From Myrmaecium sp. VS I D KN 1 (lineage: Eukaryota > Ascomycota > Dothideomycetes > Valsariales > Valsariaceae), in assembly GCA_019775845.1 (NCBI GenBank), contig JADQAV010000027.1:124001-188000 (forward strand): a stretch of 64,000 nucleotides of DNA. Reading direction: 5' to 3'. The position numbers and the translations under genes are program-made. Below the pieces are notes generated by a model. It did no database searches and had not been told where the DNA came from. It saw only the letters and a program-made list of their open reading frames with translations. Positions 1 through 10,948 of this stretch are shown piece after piece. Each line of letters opens with the position of its first letter. Position 1 is the stretch's first letter.

Positions 1-115
1 GGTTGTCGATGAGGTCAGTGGCGTCCAGGGGAGGTAAAAAGCGGTAAGGCAGGTGCGACAGGCATCCCATCCAGGTTCAGATCCTTGCGTGATGGCTGTT
101 ACAAAAGCGACACGA

Positions 116-857
116 TTACTTTGCGCTCCGGCCTTTGCCTTTGCCTTTCGCCGCGCCGGTAGCAGTGATTTTGCTCGTTTGCATGAGCTCGCCGATGTAC
201 CTGCGACGCTGTTAGTGAATTGACAGGACGATGCAGTTGGGTTCGTCCACGTACGACTGCAAAAATCTATTACCACCCTCGAGTTTTTCGTGTTCAGATC
301 GCACGGACTCGACGCGTTCGCATATCTCCAGTAGACTGGCTTGTAGCGCTTTGGCCTGCCTAAATAGATGTCTTAGTATCATGGTTTTAAAGATGGCAAC
401 GGTCCTGTGAGACAGGGGACGAAACGATCGTTCTGCTCAGAATATCGATGCTTTGTGTGCGTTGTATAATGGAACAGCGGTGTAGGCTGCACGAAAAAAA
501 AGCCGCCGTCGGTGGGTAGACGTACTCTATCAGTGCCTGTCTTGCTTCCTGACCCATCTTTTCGATCTCTTCACTGCTTCTCCTTGGGCTCATTGTCCTG
601 GCATCACCCTCATCGTACTCCTCCTCCTGAAGCTCGACGTGAGGACTCTCGCGAGGTATTATGATCGTGCCGCTCGACTTCCTGCTACCCAGCTTGGGCC
701 GTTCCGGTCTTGGTTGGTCCTTGCCCCCATCATCGCTCACGGCACAGGAATTGGATTCGGGCGAGGTGTTGTTGTGCATCTCGTAGAGCTCCTCGGAGGG
801 AGCTGCCATCGTCGGGTGGACCACGGAAGGTAAGGCGGGAGTCTCCTGCGATGTCAT
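116..857 (-). CDS. Short coiled-coil (SCOC-family) protein
   Basis: Three coding exons are read on the minus strand: 857-526, 359-255 and 200-116, giving 173 residues. The first ~95 residues are polar and low in complexity. From about residue 95 a heptad-like stretch runs across both introns and ends in FLQSYIGELM, followed by a Lys/Gly-rich basic tail. That central block and the QYIG-like ending are the hallmark of SCOC (DUF2205) proteins, which in animals are Golgi/ARL-associated coiled coils linked to autophagy. The role in fungi is not well defined. The introns start GTACGT and end TTAG and GCAG, and both preserve frame. ATG at 857 is chosen because the longer upstream frame is repeat-derived and not protein-like. 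Family call is by motif, not by a search. Confidence 0.75.
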
Positions 858-1222
858 TCTGGACGAAACACCGCAGGGAGAGACGGTAAAAGCGAACGGC
901 AACCCGGTGGGAGGGAAGGCGGTGTTGGAGACGGTGACGGTGACGGTGGTGGTGGTAGTGGTGATGACGGTCGGTGAGGTGTGTGGTTGAGGAGAGAGGT
1001 GAGTCGGCGGTGCGGTAGGTCGGCGCAGGAAAGCGGCCAGCGCCAAGTGGGTTGGAAGGGGAGAAGATTGATGATCCAATGCAGGCGAAACGAGAAATGA
1101 AGGCTGCACGCGAGCGGGTTGCGCTAAGGTGGTGGACCTCGGAGACCCTGAATGGGTGGTGGTGGTGAATTGGGCCCTTTTTTTTCGGCGGGTACCACAG
1201 ATCTGAGCGGGCACGCTTTCCG

Positions 1223-1340
1223 TTGCTGCTGGCGCTGTTGGTGCTGGTGCTGTTGCTGATGCTGCCGTGGTGCTGCCGTGGAGCTTTGCTGCTGGTGCTG
1301 CTGGTGCTGGTGCTGGTGCTGGTGTTGGTGCTGGTGCTGA
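1223..1340. repeat. Imperfect CTG / GGTGCT microsatellite
   Basis: A GCTGCTGGTGCTG-type array of roughly 110 bp. It reads as Leu/Val or Gly/Ala repeats on the plus strand and His/Gln repeats on the minus strand. It lies about 370 bp upstream of the SCOC start codon and is better explained as a promoter or leader repeat than as coding DNA. Confidence 0.8.
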
Positions 1341-2718
1341 TACTGGGCTGCTACCCGCTCGACGACACGACTGTCTTGAGCTTGCGTGCCCGCTACCCGA
1401 CCCCTTCTCCGCCGGGCAGGACTTGTCAGCGCTTTGGCGTGCGCGCCCGCAAAGTAGGCCCGAAGCCCGCTGACGATGTTTATTACCGGAGCTGGGCCAC
1501 TCCTCCTTCTGCTAGGGGAACAAGCAACTAGCACGCGGAGCACGATGCGATAGCGTGCTAGCACTCGCGGCAACGGAACGGGCTCTGTCGGGGGGCGCCA
1601 GTGCCAGGTTGCCACAACAGCCGCAGACGGTCGAATTCTTATGCGAGGAGCAGGTGACGACGGCGATGGAGGGGGGGGGGGGCGCAGAGGGGGAAATGGG
1701 AAGGGAGGAACAAGAGAAACGAAGGAAAAGAGTTTTTAATGGATGACAGGAATTGAACAGAGTGTCAAGCGCTTCGACTCACGACGCTTCCACCCCCCCT
1801 CCCCCCGAGGCCAATTCAAGCTTGGAAGGTATGACGATCAGCAGCACCAGCACTGTCTCCACCGCCGCCGGAAGGGGGCTACGGGGCCTTTTTCTTCAAA
1901 ACGAACCACGGTGCGTAGGGCGGGTGCTAGAGACACTACCGACGGAGACGGCGAGGGCTAAAGGCCTAGTGGAGCTTGGATAGCTCGAGAGAGGTGCCCG
2001 CACCCGCTCCACTTCACCGAACGCGGTGAACCGGAGCCGAACCGAACCGTCGATATTTTTTCTGCTGACGGTGGACAGGTCGGAGTAATAGGTAGTATGT
2101 ATAACAACACGATGCCGCGACGGGACAGGCAAACCACAGAGGCATGAGAGGGAGAGGGAGAGAGAGGGGTGAAAAAAGTTGGTTTTTCGGGGGAAAAGAT
2201 AAGTGACTGATCCTCCTCCTCCCCCTCGGCCTGCCTGCTCGCCGAATGGAAGATCGCGGTCAAATCGCCCGCTGCTGCTGCTGCTGCTGCAGGGAACAGC
2301 GTTTGGTTGAATGCCTGTAAACCTCTCCATCCACCTTCACACACCCCTCTTTCTCTCTTTCTCTCTCTCCCGAGACGGCGACGGCCGTGTCACGGGGAAA
2401 ATCAAAAAAGACAAAAAAGCTACGAGGGACGGGCGATATGACGGGCGGCCACTACCACCACGCTCCCCCAGCCCAGCAGCACGGCGCGACTACGTTCACC
2501 ACTGCACACTTGCATTCATGATTGACCCCGTCCGTCCGTCCCTCTTCCTCCCCCCCCCCAACACACAACAACAACACGTGCAGATCTTCCCTGGAGCGGG
2601 AGGCACGCCTCCTCCCACCACGGGCGCACACGGAATACGGTCGCCCAGTCAATCCTCTGTACACGGTAGGACGAATGACGAGTGACGAGCACGCGGGTCA
2701 ATCCCGTCCGAAAGCGAA

Positions 2719-2738
2719 AGAGAGAGAGAGAGAGAGAG
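2719..2738. repeat. (AG)n microsatellite
   Basis: Ten AG dinucleotides in a row. Shorter GA/CT tracts recur near 2350, 3505, 4350, 5080, 11595 and 12431, so GA-box-like runs are a general feature of the intergenic DNA here. Confidence 0.9.
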
Positions 2739-3263
2739 CCACCAGGGCGCTGCTGCGAAAGGGAAGTACAAAAGGCCAGTCGGCAGCGCTGGGGCGTAAT
2801 AGGAGGGGAGGGAGGGGGGCAACATCCCATCATCCATCATCATCCATCCCTTGGACCCGGGGCGGCGCATTGCCCGCAAAAGATGAGAGAGATCTGCACC
2901 TGCGCTGGTGCCGGGTCTGATGTAACTGCTTAACGGCTTCCGGGCGTCATGGGCGGCGACGGCCGGCCGGCGTCACCTACATGTGTTCTTTATGGGAGGG
3001 GAGGGGGGGAAACGAGACGAGACGAGACGAGACGAGGGGAGGGGGAGGCACGGGGATTCCGGATGAGCATGGGTATGGGCATGGGCATGGGGATGAATGG
3101 GATCGGGATGGGTGGGTTTTCTTCTTTTTTGTGTTTTGGGTCGCGGTTTGGTGGACTTGGTTGGCTGGCTATCCGCACTTCTTCTACAAACTCGCCCAGC
3201 GCTTTTCTTCCATTTGCTGTTCTTGCCTTCGTTACCCGCGCCAGGCAAGCTTAATGGATAGCT

Positions 3264-3300
3264 ACAGTACATAGGTAGTTACGTATCTCGTATGTACTGT
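3264..3300. other. Short hairpin (10-bp inverted repeat)
   Basis: ACAGTACATA at 3264-3273 is exactly complementary to TATGTACTGT at 3291-3300, separated by a 17-base spacer. No coding frame explains it. It could be a transcript hairpin or a dyad for a DNA-binding protein. Confidence 0.6.
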
Positions 3301-5395
3301 TGCGTGGAGGTTGCGGACGGCGGGTGGGGGTGGGGGGGGGAGAGGAAGAGAAAGTGGAAGAGAGAAGTCCGATGGTTTTCTTCGAAGAAGGGGGTGGAAG
3401 GGGGTTTAGGGTCTTTCGTCGGGCATCCGGCCTGCTTCACGATTCCGTCAGGTCTAACGGGAGGCTGCCTACTCGACGAAGGGGCCAGGGGGATCACGGA
3501 GAGAGAGAGAGAAAGAAAGAGAGGAGCAGGGGGACCCGAAGGTGCCAAGACCGGAAGTCAGGAAGACTCGCCAATCTTTCCCCTCCCTCTTCACCACCTG
3601 AGGCAAGCCATACCGGTGCCCTGCAGCTGCTTTCCCGACCCGCTCGACCAACAGCAGCAGCGGCAGCGGCAGCGGCAGCAGCAGCATCAACCATTCATCT
3701 ACGGATAATCTCCCATCATCCACCATCATCAACATCACCATCACCATCACCAGCAAGGCTGTCCCCCATCCCCAGCCTTCCATGACCTCATATGCAGGGT
3801 CGGTGCTCACCTTAGACCTCTTCCGGGAGGGTGGATGTTTGCGAGGACCGACTCCCGTGGCTTACTTACTTCGAACTGCGCCTCACCTTCACTCCGTTCT
3901 TCCATCATCGTCCTGCCTTGTGTCCCTCTCTCTCGCACCGCCTGTCAGTTGTGTCATCGCGCTCCCGTCGTCGACGTCGTCGCCGCCACCATCGCCTCCC
4001 GCTGCCGCCGCCGCCGTCACCGCCGTCGCCGCCGCGCGCGCTTTGGGGAGGGGGGAGGGGGGCCGGCAGGGGTGTGCGGCGGCGTGCCTGATGACCGGGG
4101 AGGATGCGACGCCACGGGTTGGCTGCCTGCCCTACCATGCCCTGCCCTGCCTTGCCCTGCACGCCAGCCACCGGTCGTCCTCGCGAAAAGTTTTGCGACG
4201 CTTGGCTGTGGAGGGGGATGGAAAAGAGGTGGGGTTGGAGGGGAGGGGGTGTGAAGGGCAAAGGGACCGTTGGAACCTGCGTTTTGAGAGAGCGAAGATG
4301 GGCACGGCAATTGGCTCTCACAGGTCGGGGTTGGCCGGTCAGCACACGCAGAGAGAGAGATGCAGGGTGCGAATCTTGGTAGAATTGGTCCATGGCGTTT
4401 GCCGAGTGCAGCGTTGCTCTTCTCGTGACAGTGACCTTTTTCCCCCTTCCAACGAATGCCCGTTTCTTTTCTTCCTTCCACTGATCGGACGCGACACGCA
4501 CACACTTTTCACGAGATGATGGGCGCCGGAGAAAAGTAGGTATGTGAGCGCGTGTGTGTGGTCCAACTCGTTACCGCTCTTTCGTGCAAGGGGTGGAGGG
4601 GCCAGTCAGAGGAAGCTTGAGAGAGACAGAGGGGAGTGAGAGGGGAGAGACGTTGCGCGGAAGAGGATCCGATCGCAAACGCTCTCCTCAACACCAAAAC
4701 CCTTCTTCTTCGGTGTTCTTCCGTTTCATGCGTAGTCGACCTTCTTGCTGCCCGACGTTCTCCAATCCTCATCCGCCCTTTAGGTTCTTTCTTTCTTCTC
4801 CGATGGATGGCCGGAAGAATTGGAAGCATGTACTTTAAAGCACGCAAAACAACAGCCCGGGGCCGGATAGCACCGAAGTGAAACCGTGTGGGTGGATCAG
4901 CTACCTGATGGCTACGCACCCGACACACCATTCACATACCCACTCACATCCCAACTCCATCGCGTTCGGTCCGTGCCTTTCCCCCCCTCCCCTCGTCCTC
5001 GAGCATGAATTCCTGCTTGTACCGTACAGGACCTCCTCGGTCAACGTGCTGCTCCTGTCAATCAACCCATCGGAGAGAGAGAGAGAGAGACGGAGGGAGA
5101 GAAAAAGAAGCTGACAACCTCCCTTCACAGATCGAAGATCCCACGTCCCCTCATCGTTATATCAAACTCCCGTTAAGCCGCTGATCCCAGCCTAGCAGAC
5201 CACGCGCACGTGTGCGTAGTATCAGCTCCCTCCGACTCCCTCCACCAACGAATCGGATCCCATCCCATCCCATCCCCGTTACACGCCATCTTTCTTTCCT
5301 GCTCTCCTTTCGTCGTTAAAGCAAGCCTGAACCTATTATTAAAAAGGGAGAGCACGTCCGGAGTCATTGGAGGAGTCATGGGTGAAGCACGGAAC

Positions 5396-5502
5396 GCATA
5401 TTGTACATATGTACATACAACACGCACACCGAAAGCACGGAAGCGCGGAAAGGGCATGGAAGCACACGCCTTTCCGGCCACGAACGCGTATGTACAATAT
5501 GC
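5396..5502. other. Long imperfect hairpin
   Basis: The arms 5396-5409 (GCATATTGTACATA) and 5489-5502 (TATGTACAATATGC) are perfect 14-base reverse complements. Inside them lies a second stem, GGAAAGG at 5447-5453 against CCTTTCC at 5469-5475, extended by one more C-G pair. The left arm overlaps a 14-bp palindrome at 5402-5415. A ~107-nt foldback of this kind in gene-free DNA resembles precursors of small RNAs, but there is no evidence of transcription in the sequence itself. Confidence 0.5.
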
Positions 5503-6299
5503 TAACTTTGTAGACACTATCACTCACTAGATAAATTAAGTAGGAAGGAAGGTAAGGCGTCCGCCGCGACCCTCGCGGACGGTCGATCGAATCCCGAGAG
5601 CCTGTCCTCCGGGTCTTGGATGAGGCTCTTCGCTTCTTCTCTTCCGGCTTTCCTTTTCGTTTGGAGATGTTCTCCTGTCTTATTCTGGTTGCTCGTCTTT
5701 TCTTTCTTCCCTCTGTCTCTGGTGACGGTAAGTACGTATATACTTTATATATACTTTATAATGCAAGATATATATATCATGCTATAATCCATCTTCCTTC
5801 CTGTCTATCTCTCTCCCTCTCTTTCAAATCAAAACCGTTCCAGACAAATCCGTGCTTTCCCATAGCTCCCGGGGGGAGGATACGATAAGGAAGAGGTTCT
5901 CCAGCTCGCCCCTTTTCTCTTCTCACTCTCAGCCTTCTCTCCCTCACAGCCTTACGATCATCACCAAGACGATCCAACTATTCATCTACGCTCTTTCTAT
6001 ATCACGGCGTATCTCCCCATTCGCAGGATACGCGTGATCGTCCGGTTGTTGATGTTGCTCGATGAGCGTGGAGAGCTCTCTACAGCCCTCAACCACGCTC
6101 TCCAATCCACAGTCCATCGTCATAGAATCGCCCACATATCTCATCATCCCTTCCCATCCTTATAGTCCAAAGGTTGCCTTCTTCTCCTTCCCCCTTTTTC
6201 TATCGTCATCATCCTCGTTCATCGTCGCCATGCGTACCTATCCGTCGTGCGATCGACGTCGATGCATGTATGCATGTATGTATGCATGCATGCATTGCC

Positions 6300-6325
6300 N
6301 NCCCCCCCCCCCCCCCCCCCCCCCC
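6300..6325. other. Two-base gap followed by poly-C
   Basis: Two N positions at 6300-6301 are followed by a run of 24 cytosines. This marks an unresolved homopolymer in the assembly. The true length, and any reading frame through it, cannot be trusted. Confidence 0.95.
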
Positions 6326-6914
6326 TCTTCCCCCCCAACTCTCCACACCCTCCACTTTCACGTCATTCTAGCGGTGGCCCCGCCACGTGGATGTGGATGT
6401 GGGCTTGGGCTCTCTTTCCCGATACCGTGTTTGTGTCATGATGGAACGGAGTGGAGTGGGTGTGCATGCATTGCAGGGTCGTTTTCGATTTAAAATGAGT
6501 GGGGTGGTGGTGTGCTATGCTGTGGAGGGAGGTACAAGAGATGGGATGTGAGATGTGGGATATATGATGTAGGATGCGTCGATCCTGAGATGGAGAGGAG
6601 CATCATGGTCGGCTTTTCTCCCCGTTACCGTTGCCGTGAGGCTGGACGTGGATGTGGATGTGGACGGTGGACGGTAGATGGGGATACCTCTCCCCTCCTC
6701 TCCTCTTCCTGTCGATACCACTACGTCTTCCTCACTCCCTTCCTCCTTCGTGGCTTATGCCGTAACGTACTGTACCGACTACGTCACGTGTTTGCCACCG
6801 GGGAGAGAAAAGAATGAGAAAGAGAAGAGATAAGGAGGACCGAGAGATACCTCGCTTCCCTTACAGGGCGAGAGAGCGAGAGTGGGAGTGATGAAAGGCT
6901 AGAACAAAATGTGA

Positions 6915-6966
6915 GATGCTGGATGCTCGATGCTCGATGCTCGATGCTCGATGCTCGATGCTCGAT
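6915..6966. repeat. Tandem 7-mer GATGCTC array
   Basis: Six exact copies of GATGCTC (6922-6963), preceded by one variant copy GATGCTG. It lies in the gene-poor region about 700 bp beyond the Slx9 stop. Confidence 0.9.
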
Positions 6967-7658
6967 AATAGTACGTTCGTGACCGCTGGTTATGGAAAGA
7001 AGAGAAGGGAAAGGCAAAATGATAGGAAAAAGTAGTTTAGTACCCATATACAGGACTGTACAGCACGGCCAGCAGCAGCAGCACCTAATACCAGAGAACA
7101 TCTCTTTCTTTACTTTTACGGCGACACAGCCTACGAAAACTGTCTTGGAAGCGGGATGAAACAAAGTGCTTTATGAAATAATGTCTTACGACACAAACAC
7201 ACACGTCCTGGTCTGATCTGCCTACATACATATCAGACATGACAGCCACAACGACGACGTCCTTATCCGTGATCTCCTAGCCTCCAGGTCTGCCTGCAAT
7301 GGCGAGCAGAGTATATAGGTAGGTAGGTCGTACCATATAGCATGTCCCGCGCTGCTCTCGTCCCTCATCTCCTACTTGCGTCCCGTTCTTCCGTGACATT
7401 GCTTTCTCGCAAGCGCACACGCGCGCAGTGGTCGTCGTTGGGGTTGATGACGGCGGCGTAAGAGTATAGGCGATGCAGTTTATGGGTCCGTTGGCAACAA
7501 CGCTAGCCAGCGTTTCCATTCCATCCAGTATCCTATATGCTGTGCTCGCGGCATCCCAGTCGACGCCGTACAGCACGGCATCGTAGCAAGTAGAAAGCCG
7601 TCCGCGTCTTCTTCCCCGTCGAGGTCGAGGTACGGCCAGTTCAAGCTCCAGCACCAGC

Positions 7659-8314
7659 TCAGCTCTGAGCAAACTCCGGCCGCCGTTCCATCGTGCTCCC
7701 AACAAACGCCCGCAACGCAGCCCAGCGATCCGCCACGCCCGTGGGCGCAGATGTCGACGACGAGGACGGTTGTGCTTCCGCCGGTGCCGGCTGCTCACGT
7801 CCAACGTTCGTCATCATCTGCGCCAGATTCTTGCCAAACCGATCCCGCTCCATGCGCTCCAGCCTCTCCTTCCGCTTCATCGCCCCAGGCCGGCTCTTCA
7901 AGCTCTTCTGCTGGCGAAACTGGACCTGCTCCAGGATCGGCTTGGCCGCGGCCGTGCCGTCGCCGTTCCCGTCGTCGTCGTCGACCGGAAGCGCGTCGGC
8001 GAGCGAGTCGAGGTTCGCGAGCAGGCTGCGGTTTGGCCTGCGGCCGCGCTTCTTCGCCCCCGGCCGGTTCTTCTCGATCTTGCTGAGCAGCAGCGAGTGC
8101 TTCATGATCCGCTTGTCCTTTTTGTTGGGCGTGAGCGCGGCGTCGGTCGCGGCGGCGTGGGAGGAGGGGGTGGGTTTGGAGGCTTTGGTGGCTTTGCTTG
8201 CGCGCTCGCGGGCGGACGTCCGCTTTTTTTGGGTGGGGGCCTGTAGAGAGGTAGATTAGTGTCTGCTGCCTGCTTGGATGGGATTGCTTTTCGGTGGGGT
8301 TTTGGGTGTACCAT
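7659..8314 (-). CDS. SLX9: Ribosome biogenesis protein Slx9
   Basis: Predicted 194 residues, from an initiator ATG at 8314-8312 joined to 8240-7659. The protein is small and very basic. It opens APTQKKRTSARERAS, has a conserved middle KRIMKHSLLLSKIEKNR, then RRPNRSLLANLDSLADAL, and ends with a helix containing RKERLERMERDRFGKN and a final VADRWAALRAFVG. These blocks match Slx9, a nucleolar/nuclear factor for 40S (pre-18S) maturation and export. The 71-bp intron (GTACAC...CTACAG) begins immediately after ATG, which sits in a good context (AACACCATGG). No in-frame ATG precedes the conserved block in the second exon, so this split start is the simplest model. It is divergent from the esterase gene at 9335. 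Confidence 0.85.
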
Positions 8315-9334
8315 GGTGTTTTGCTGAAGTGCTGGATGAGGGTTGCGGAGGTGGTGGTGGGCTGGGACAATTTTCCTGCATCCGCTGCACTCACATGCAC
8401 AGGGACCGCCGGCTGAATGTCGGATCTTCGGGATCAGCCACGCGCTTATGCCTCATACTCCACGGTGCACTCGAAATTGTGTGGTCGGAGAGGAGCGTTG
8501 CTTATTGAGATGTCATTGGATTTCGTGTATGTAAGTAGAGGCGTCGGGTTATGAATCTTGAAATCAGTCTCCAAGTGCAGCTTGAAACTCTGGTTGTATG
8601 TCGTGTACGAATATGGCAGAAATAGGTACTCGTACGGGCGGATCTTAACCCGCCAACCCGCCTGCCGCGGAAGAGACATGTATGGACGATGGCCTGTCAG
8701 CCTCTCTCCCTCTCCATTCCATTCCCATCACCGTTTTATTTTTGGGTTCCAATGGTTTTACCGTCTCACTTCGCTGACTGTCACGGCACTGTATGTAAGG
8801 TACGACATACTTCGACGGGATGTTTAAAAGTACCATGTCCGGTGTCTATACAGCAGCCAAGTCCACCAGCCACTCCTCCTTAACTCCGACACTGTCTAAC
8901 GGCCGTACGTACAGTATGTCTGATAGTTGTCTTGACACTGGACAGCCTTACCGATCATGTCGCAGTTGCCGCAGTCGCAACCGCAGCTGCAGCTTCCAAC
9001 ATGTCCGATAGGTATGCGCTCTATTCATAGTGATTGGTGATGATGGTGATGATGATGGTCTCGACGCTCGACCGCAGCCCGGTGCCTTGTCCGCGGCCAG
9101 TCTTCCAACGTCATCCCCAACTTCTATCACAACCGGAACCCTTCTCGCCTCTCCTCTTCTCTCCTTTCACCTTTCTTACATGTAAACCTATCTTTCCTTG
9201 CCCACCCCGTCTTTTTCTTTTCCTGACTGCACTCTTTCTCCTTTTCTTTTCCTTCCTCCTTAGTAGTCAATTCATCCACATCCAATATCCTTTTTCGATT
9301 CCCCGTCGATACCCTCTAGACCATCTCGCCACCA
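8315..9334. promoter_or_regulatory. Divergent intergenic region, SLX9 / esterase
   Basis: About 1 kb between two divergent start codons. It contains several GTATGTA/TACGACATAC words around 8790 and 8905 and a pyrimidine-rich block (9130-9300) just before the plus-strand gene, as is common in fungal 5' leaders. No coding frame is supported. Confidence 0.5.
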
Positions 9335-10948
9335 ATGTCGTGGTTCTCAAAACTCAACCCGGTTCCATTGTTCCCTCCGTATTCCGGCCCGTATCAGGTC
9401 GGTTCCGTGGACGTCGAGATTCCTGCCACCGAGCTGCAGTCGCCCTCGTTCACGCCAGACTCGAGTCCCGCCACCGTCTCCTTCCGCATCTTCTACCCCT
9501 GCGAACCGACCCCAGATGCGCGGCCGGTACGATGGGTGCCTTCCCCTCAGCGCGGCTGGGTGAGTGCGTATGCGCGCTTCCTCGGCGCGCGATCCATGTT
9601 CTCTGAGCTGTTCGCGTGAGTATCGCCGCTGTCCAGTATGCTCTGACGGACGTGCCGCTGAACAACATGCAGTCTCCTGCCTCAAATCCTCTACTGGGTC
9701 ACGATCCCGGTGCACCGCAATGCGCCACTGCTCCGTCCGAGCACCCCGTCGGAGAGGTGGCCGGTCATGTTCTTCTCGCATGGCCTGGGCGGCTCGCGGA
9801 ACGCCTACTCTCACATCGCCGGCTCCCTTGCAAGCCACGGGCTCGTGGTCATCGCTCCCGAGCACAGGGACGGCAGCGCGCCGATTTCGTATGTGAGGGC
9901 GACGAAGGATACGCCGGCGCATACCGTCGAGTATCGGAACTTGCCACACAAGCCCAGTCCCGAGGTCTACGAGGCTCGCGACGCGCAGCTGATGATCCGG
10001 CTGTACGAGCTCGGGCTGATTCACGATGCGGTTCTGAAAATCGACAAAGGTGCGCCGGTAACGAACCTGGACCCCAACAGCTCCTCCCGCCAAAAACACG
10101 ACACCGTGGACGTCCTCACCCGCTTCAAAGATCAGCTGGACGTCCACAAGCCCGGAGCAATCACCTTCGCCGGCCACAGCTTCGGCGCCGCGACATGCTA
10201 CCAGCTCGTGAAATCCGTCTTCTGGCGTCCCTCCGCCGCCATCGACGGCTACCGCCCTCTCTTCACGCCCTCGCCCTCCTCCGCACTCGCCCAGCAAATC
10301 ACCCCCCACACCCCCGTCATCCTCCTTGACATCTGGTGCCTGCCCATGCAAAGCCCCTCCACCAACTGGCTACACCACAAACCCCTCCCTTGCTACTCCC
10401 CCTCGGGGCCCGGCGGCACCGTCGTCCTCGCCATCCTCAGCGAGGAGTTCGTCAAATGGACGGTGCACCTCGCGGAAACCAAGCGACTGCTGTCGCCAGG
10501 CCCGAACTCGCGCTCCCAGCCGGGCCCCCGCTTCTTCTACCCCCTCCACTCCGCCCACCTCTCGCAGTCAGACTTCGGCGTCCTGTTTCCCTGGCTCGTG
10601 CGCCGGGTGCTGAAGGTCCAGGACCCGGCGCGCACCATGCGGCTTAATGTGCGGGCCGTTCTTCAAGTCCTTCGGGAGAATGGCGTTATGGTTGCGCGTA
10701 CTAGTGCCCTTGACCTGGAGGAGGAAGGGGTGGAGGAGGTGGAGGCCGCGGTTGCGGAGGGGGATCGGGGCGATTGGCGGATTTTGGATGCGCAGGGGAG
10801 GGTGAGGGGGTGGGTTGCTTTGGGGGTGGATGTGGAGATGGAGGGCACCTCTTCTTCTGCCGCTTCTTCTGCTTCTTCCGCTCCTTCCTCCAAGGACGCG
10901 GTGCTGGTTGAGGGGGATTCGAAGGTGTTGGGTGAGGTCCAACGTTGA
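9335..10948 (+). CDS. Platelet-activating factor acetylhydrolase-like esterase
   Basis: Exons 9335-9615 and 9673-10948 encode 518 residues; the 57-bp intron (GTGAGT...GCAG) restores frame. The N-terminus (VPLFPPYSGPYQVGSVDVEIP) and the segments WPVMFFSHGLGGSRNAYS and LVVIAPEHRDGSAP are typical of group VII PAF-AH enzymes, serine esterases that remove short or oxidised sn-2 acyl chains from phospholipids. A catalytic triad can be placed: Ser in GHSFG (about residue 263), Asp in LLDIW (about 312) and His in SAHLSQSDF (about 388). There is no signal peptide, so a cytosolic enzyme is likely. The C-terminal ~100 residues form a polar, Glu/Ser-rich tail beyond the usual fold. The start ATG has a CCACCAATG context. 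Confidence 0.9.

Larger units (their letters stand above)
858..7658. other. Gene-poor, repeat-rich interval
   Basis: About 6.8 kb between the SCOC start and the Slx9 stop holds no frame with recognisable protein features. Open frames here are driven by CTG, GA/CT, CCG and CCC-rich runs and encode poly-Ser, poly-Pro, poly-Arg or poly-Leu on both strands. Separate entries cover the repeats, hairpins and gap. It may hold long untranslated leaders, non-coding transcripts or orphan genes that cannot be recognised by eye. Confidence 0.7.

Noticed and set aside
1124-1615. Minus-strand 163-codon frame with His-Gln repeats
   Set aside because: It is open only because of the CTG/GGTGCT microsatellite; no ATG in good context and no domain.
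5550-5600. tRNA-like words (GGTAAGGCG, then TCGATCGAATCCC) suggesting a tRNA
   Set aside because: The anticodon arm does not form a 5-bp stem with a 7-base loop, the A-box region is not recognisable and the acceptor ends do not pair. It is at most a relic.
9347-10351. 334-codon frame antisense to the esterase
   Set aside because: A GC-rich shadow of a well-supported gene; its Asp/Gly/Arg composition is typical of antisense frames.
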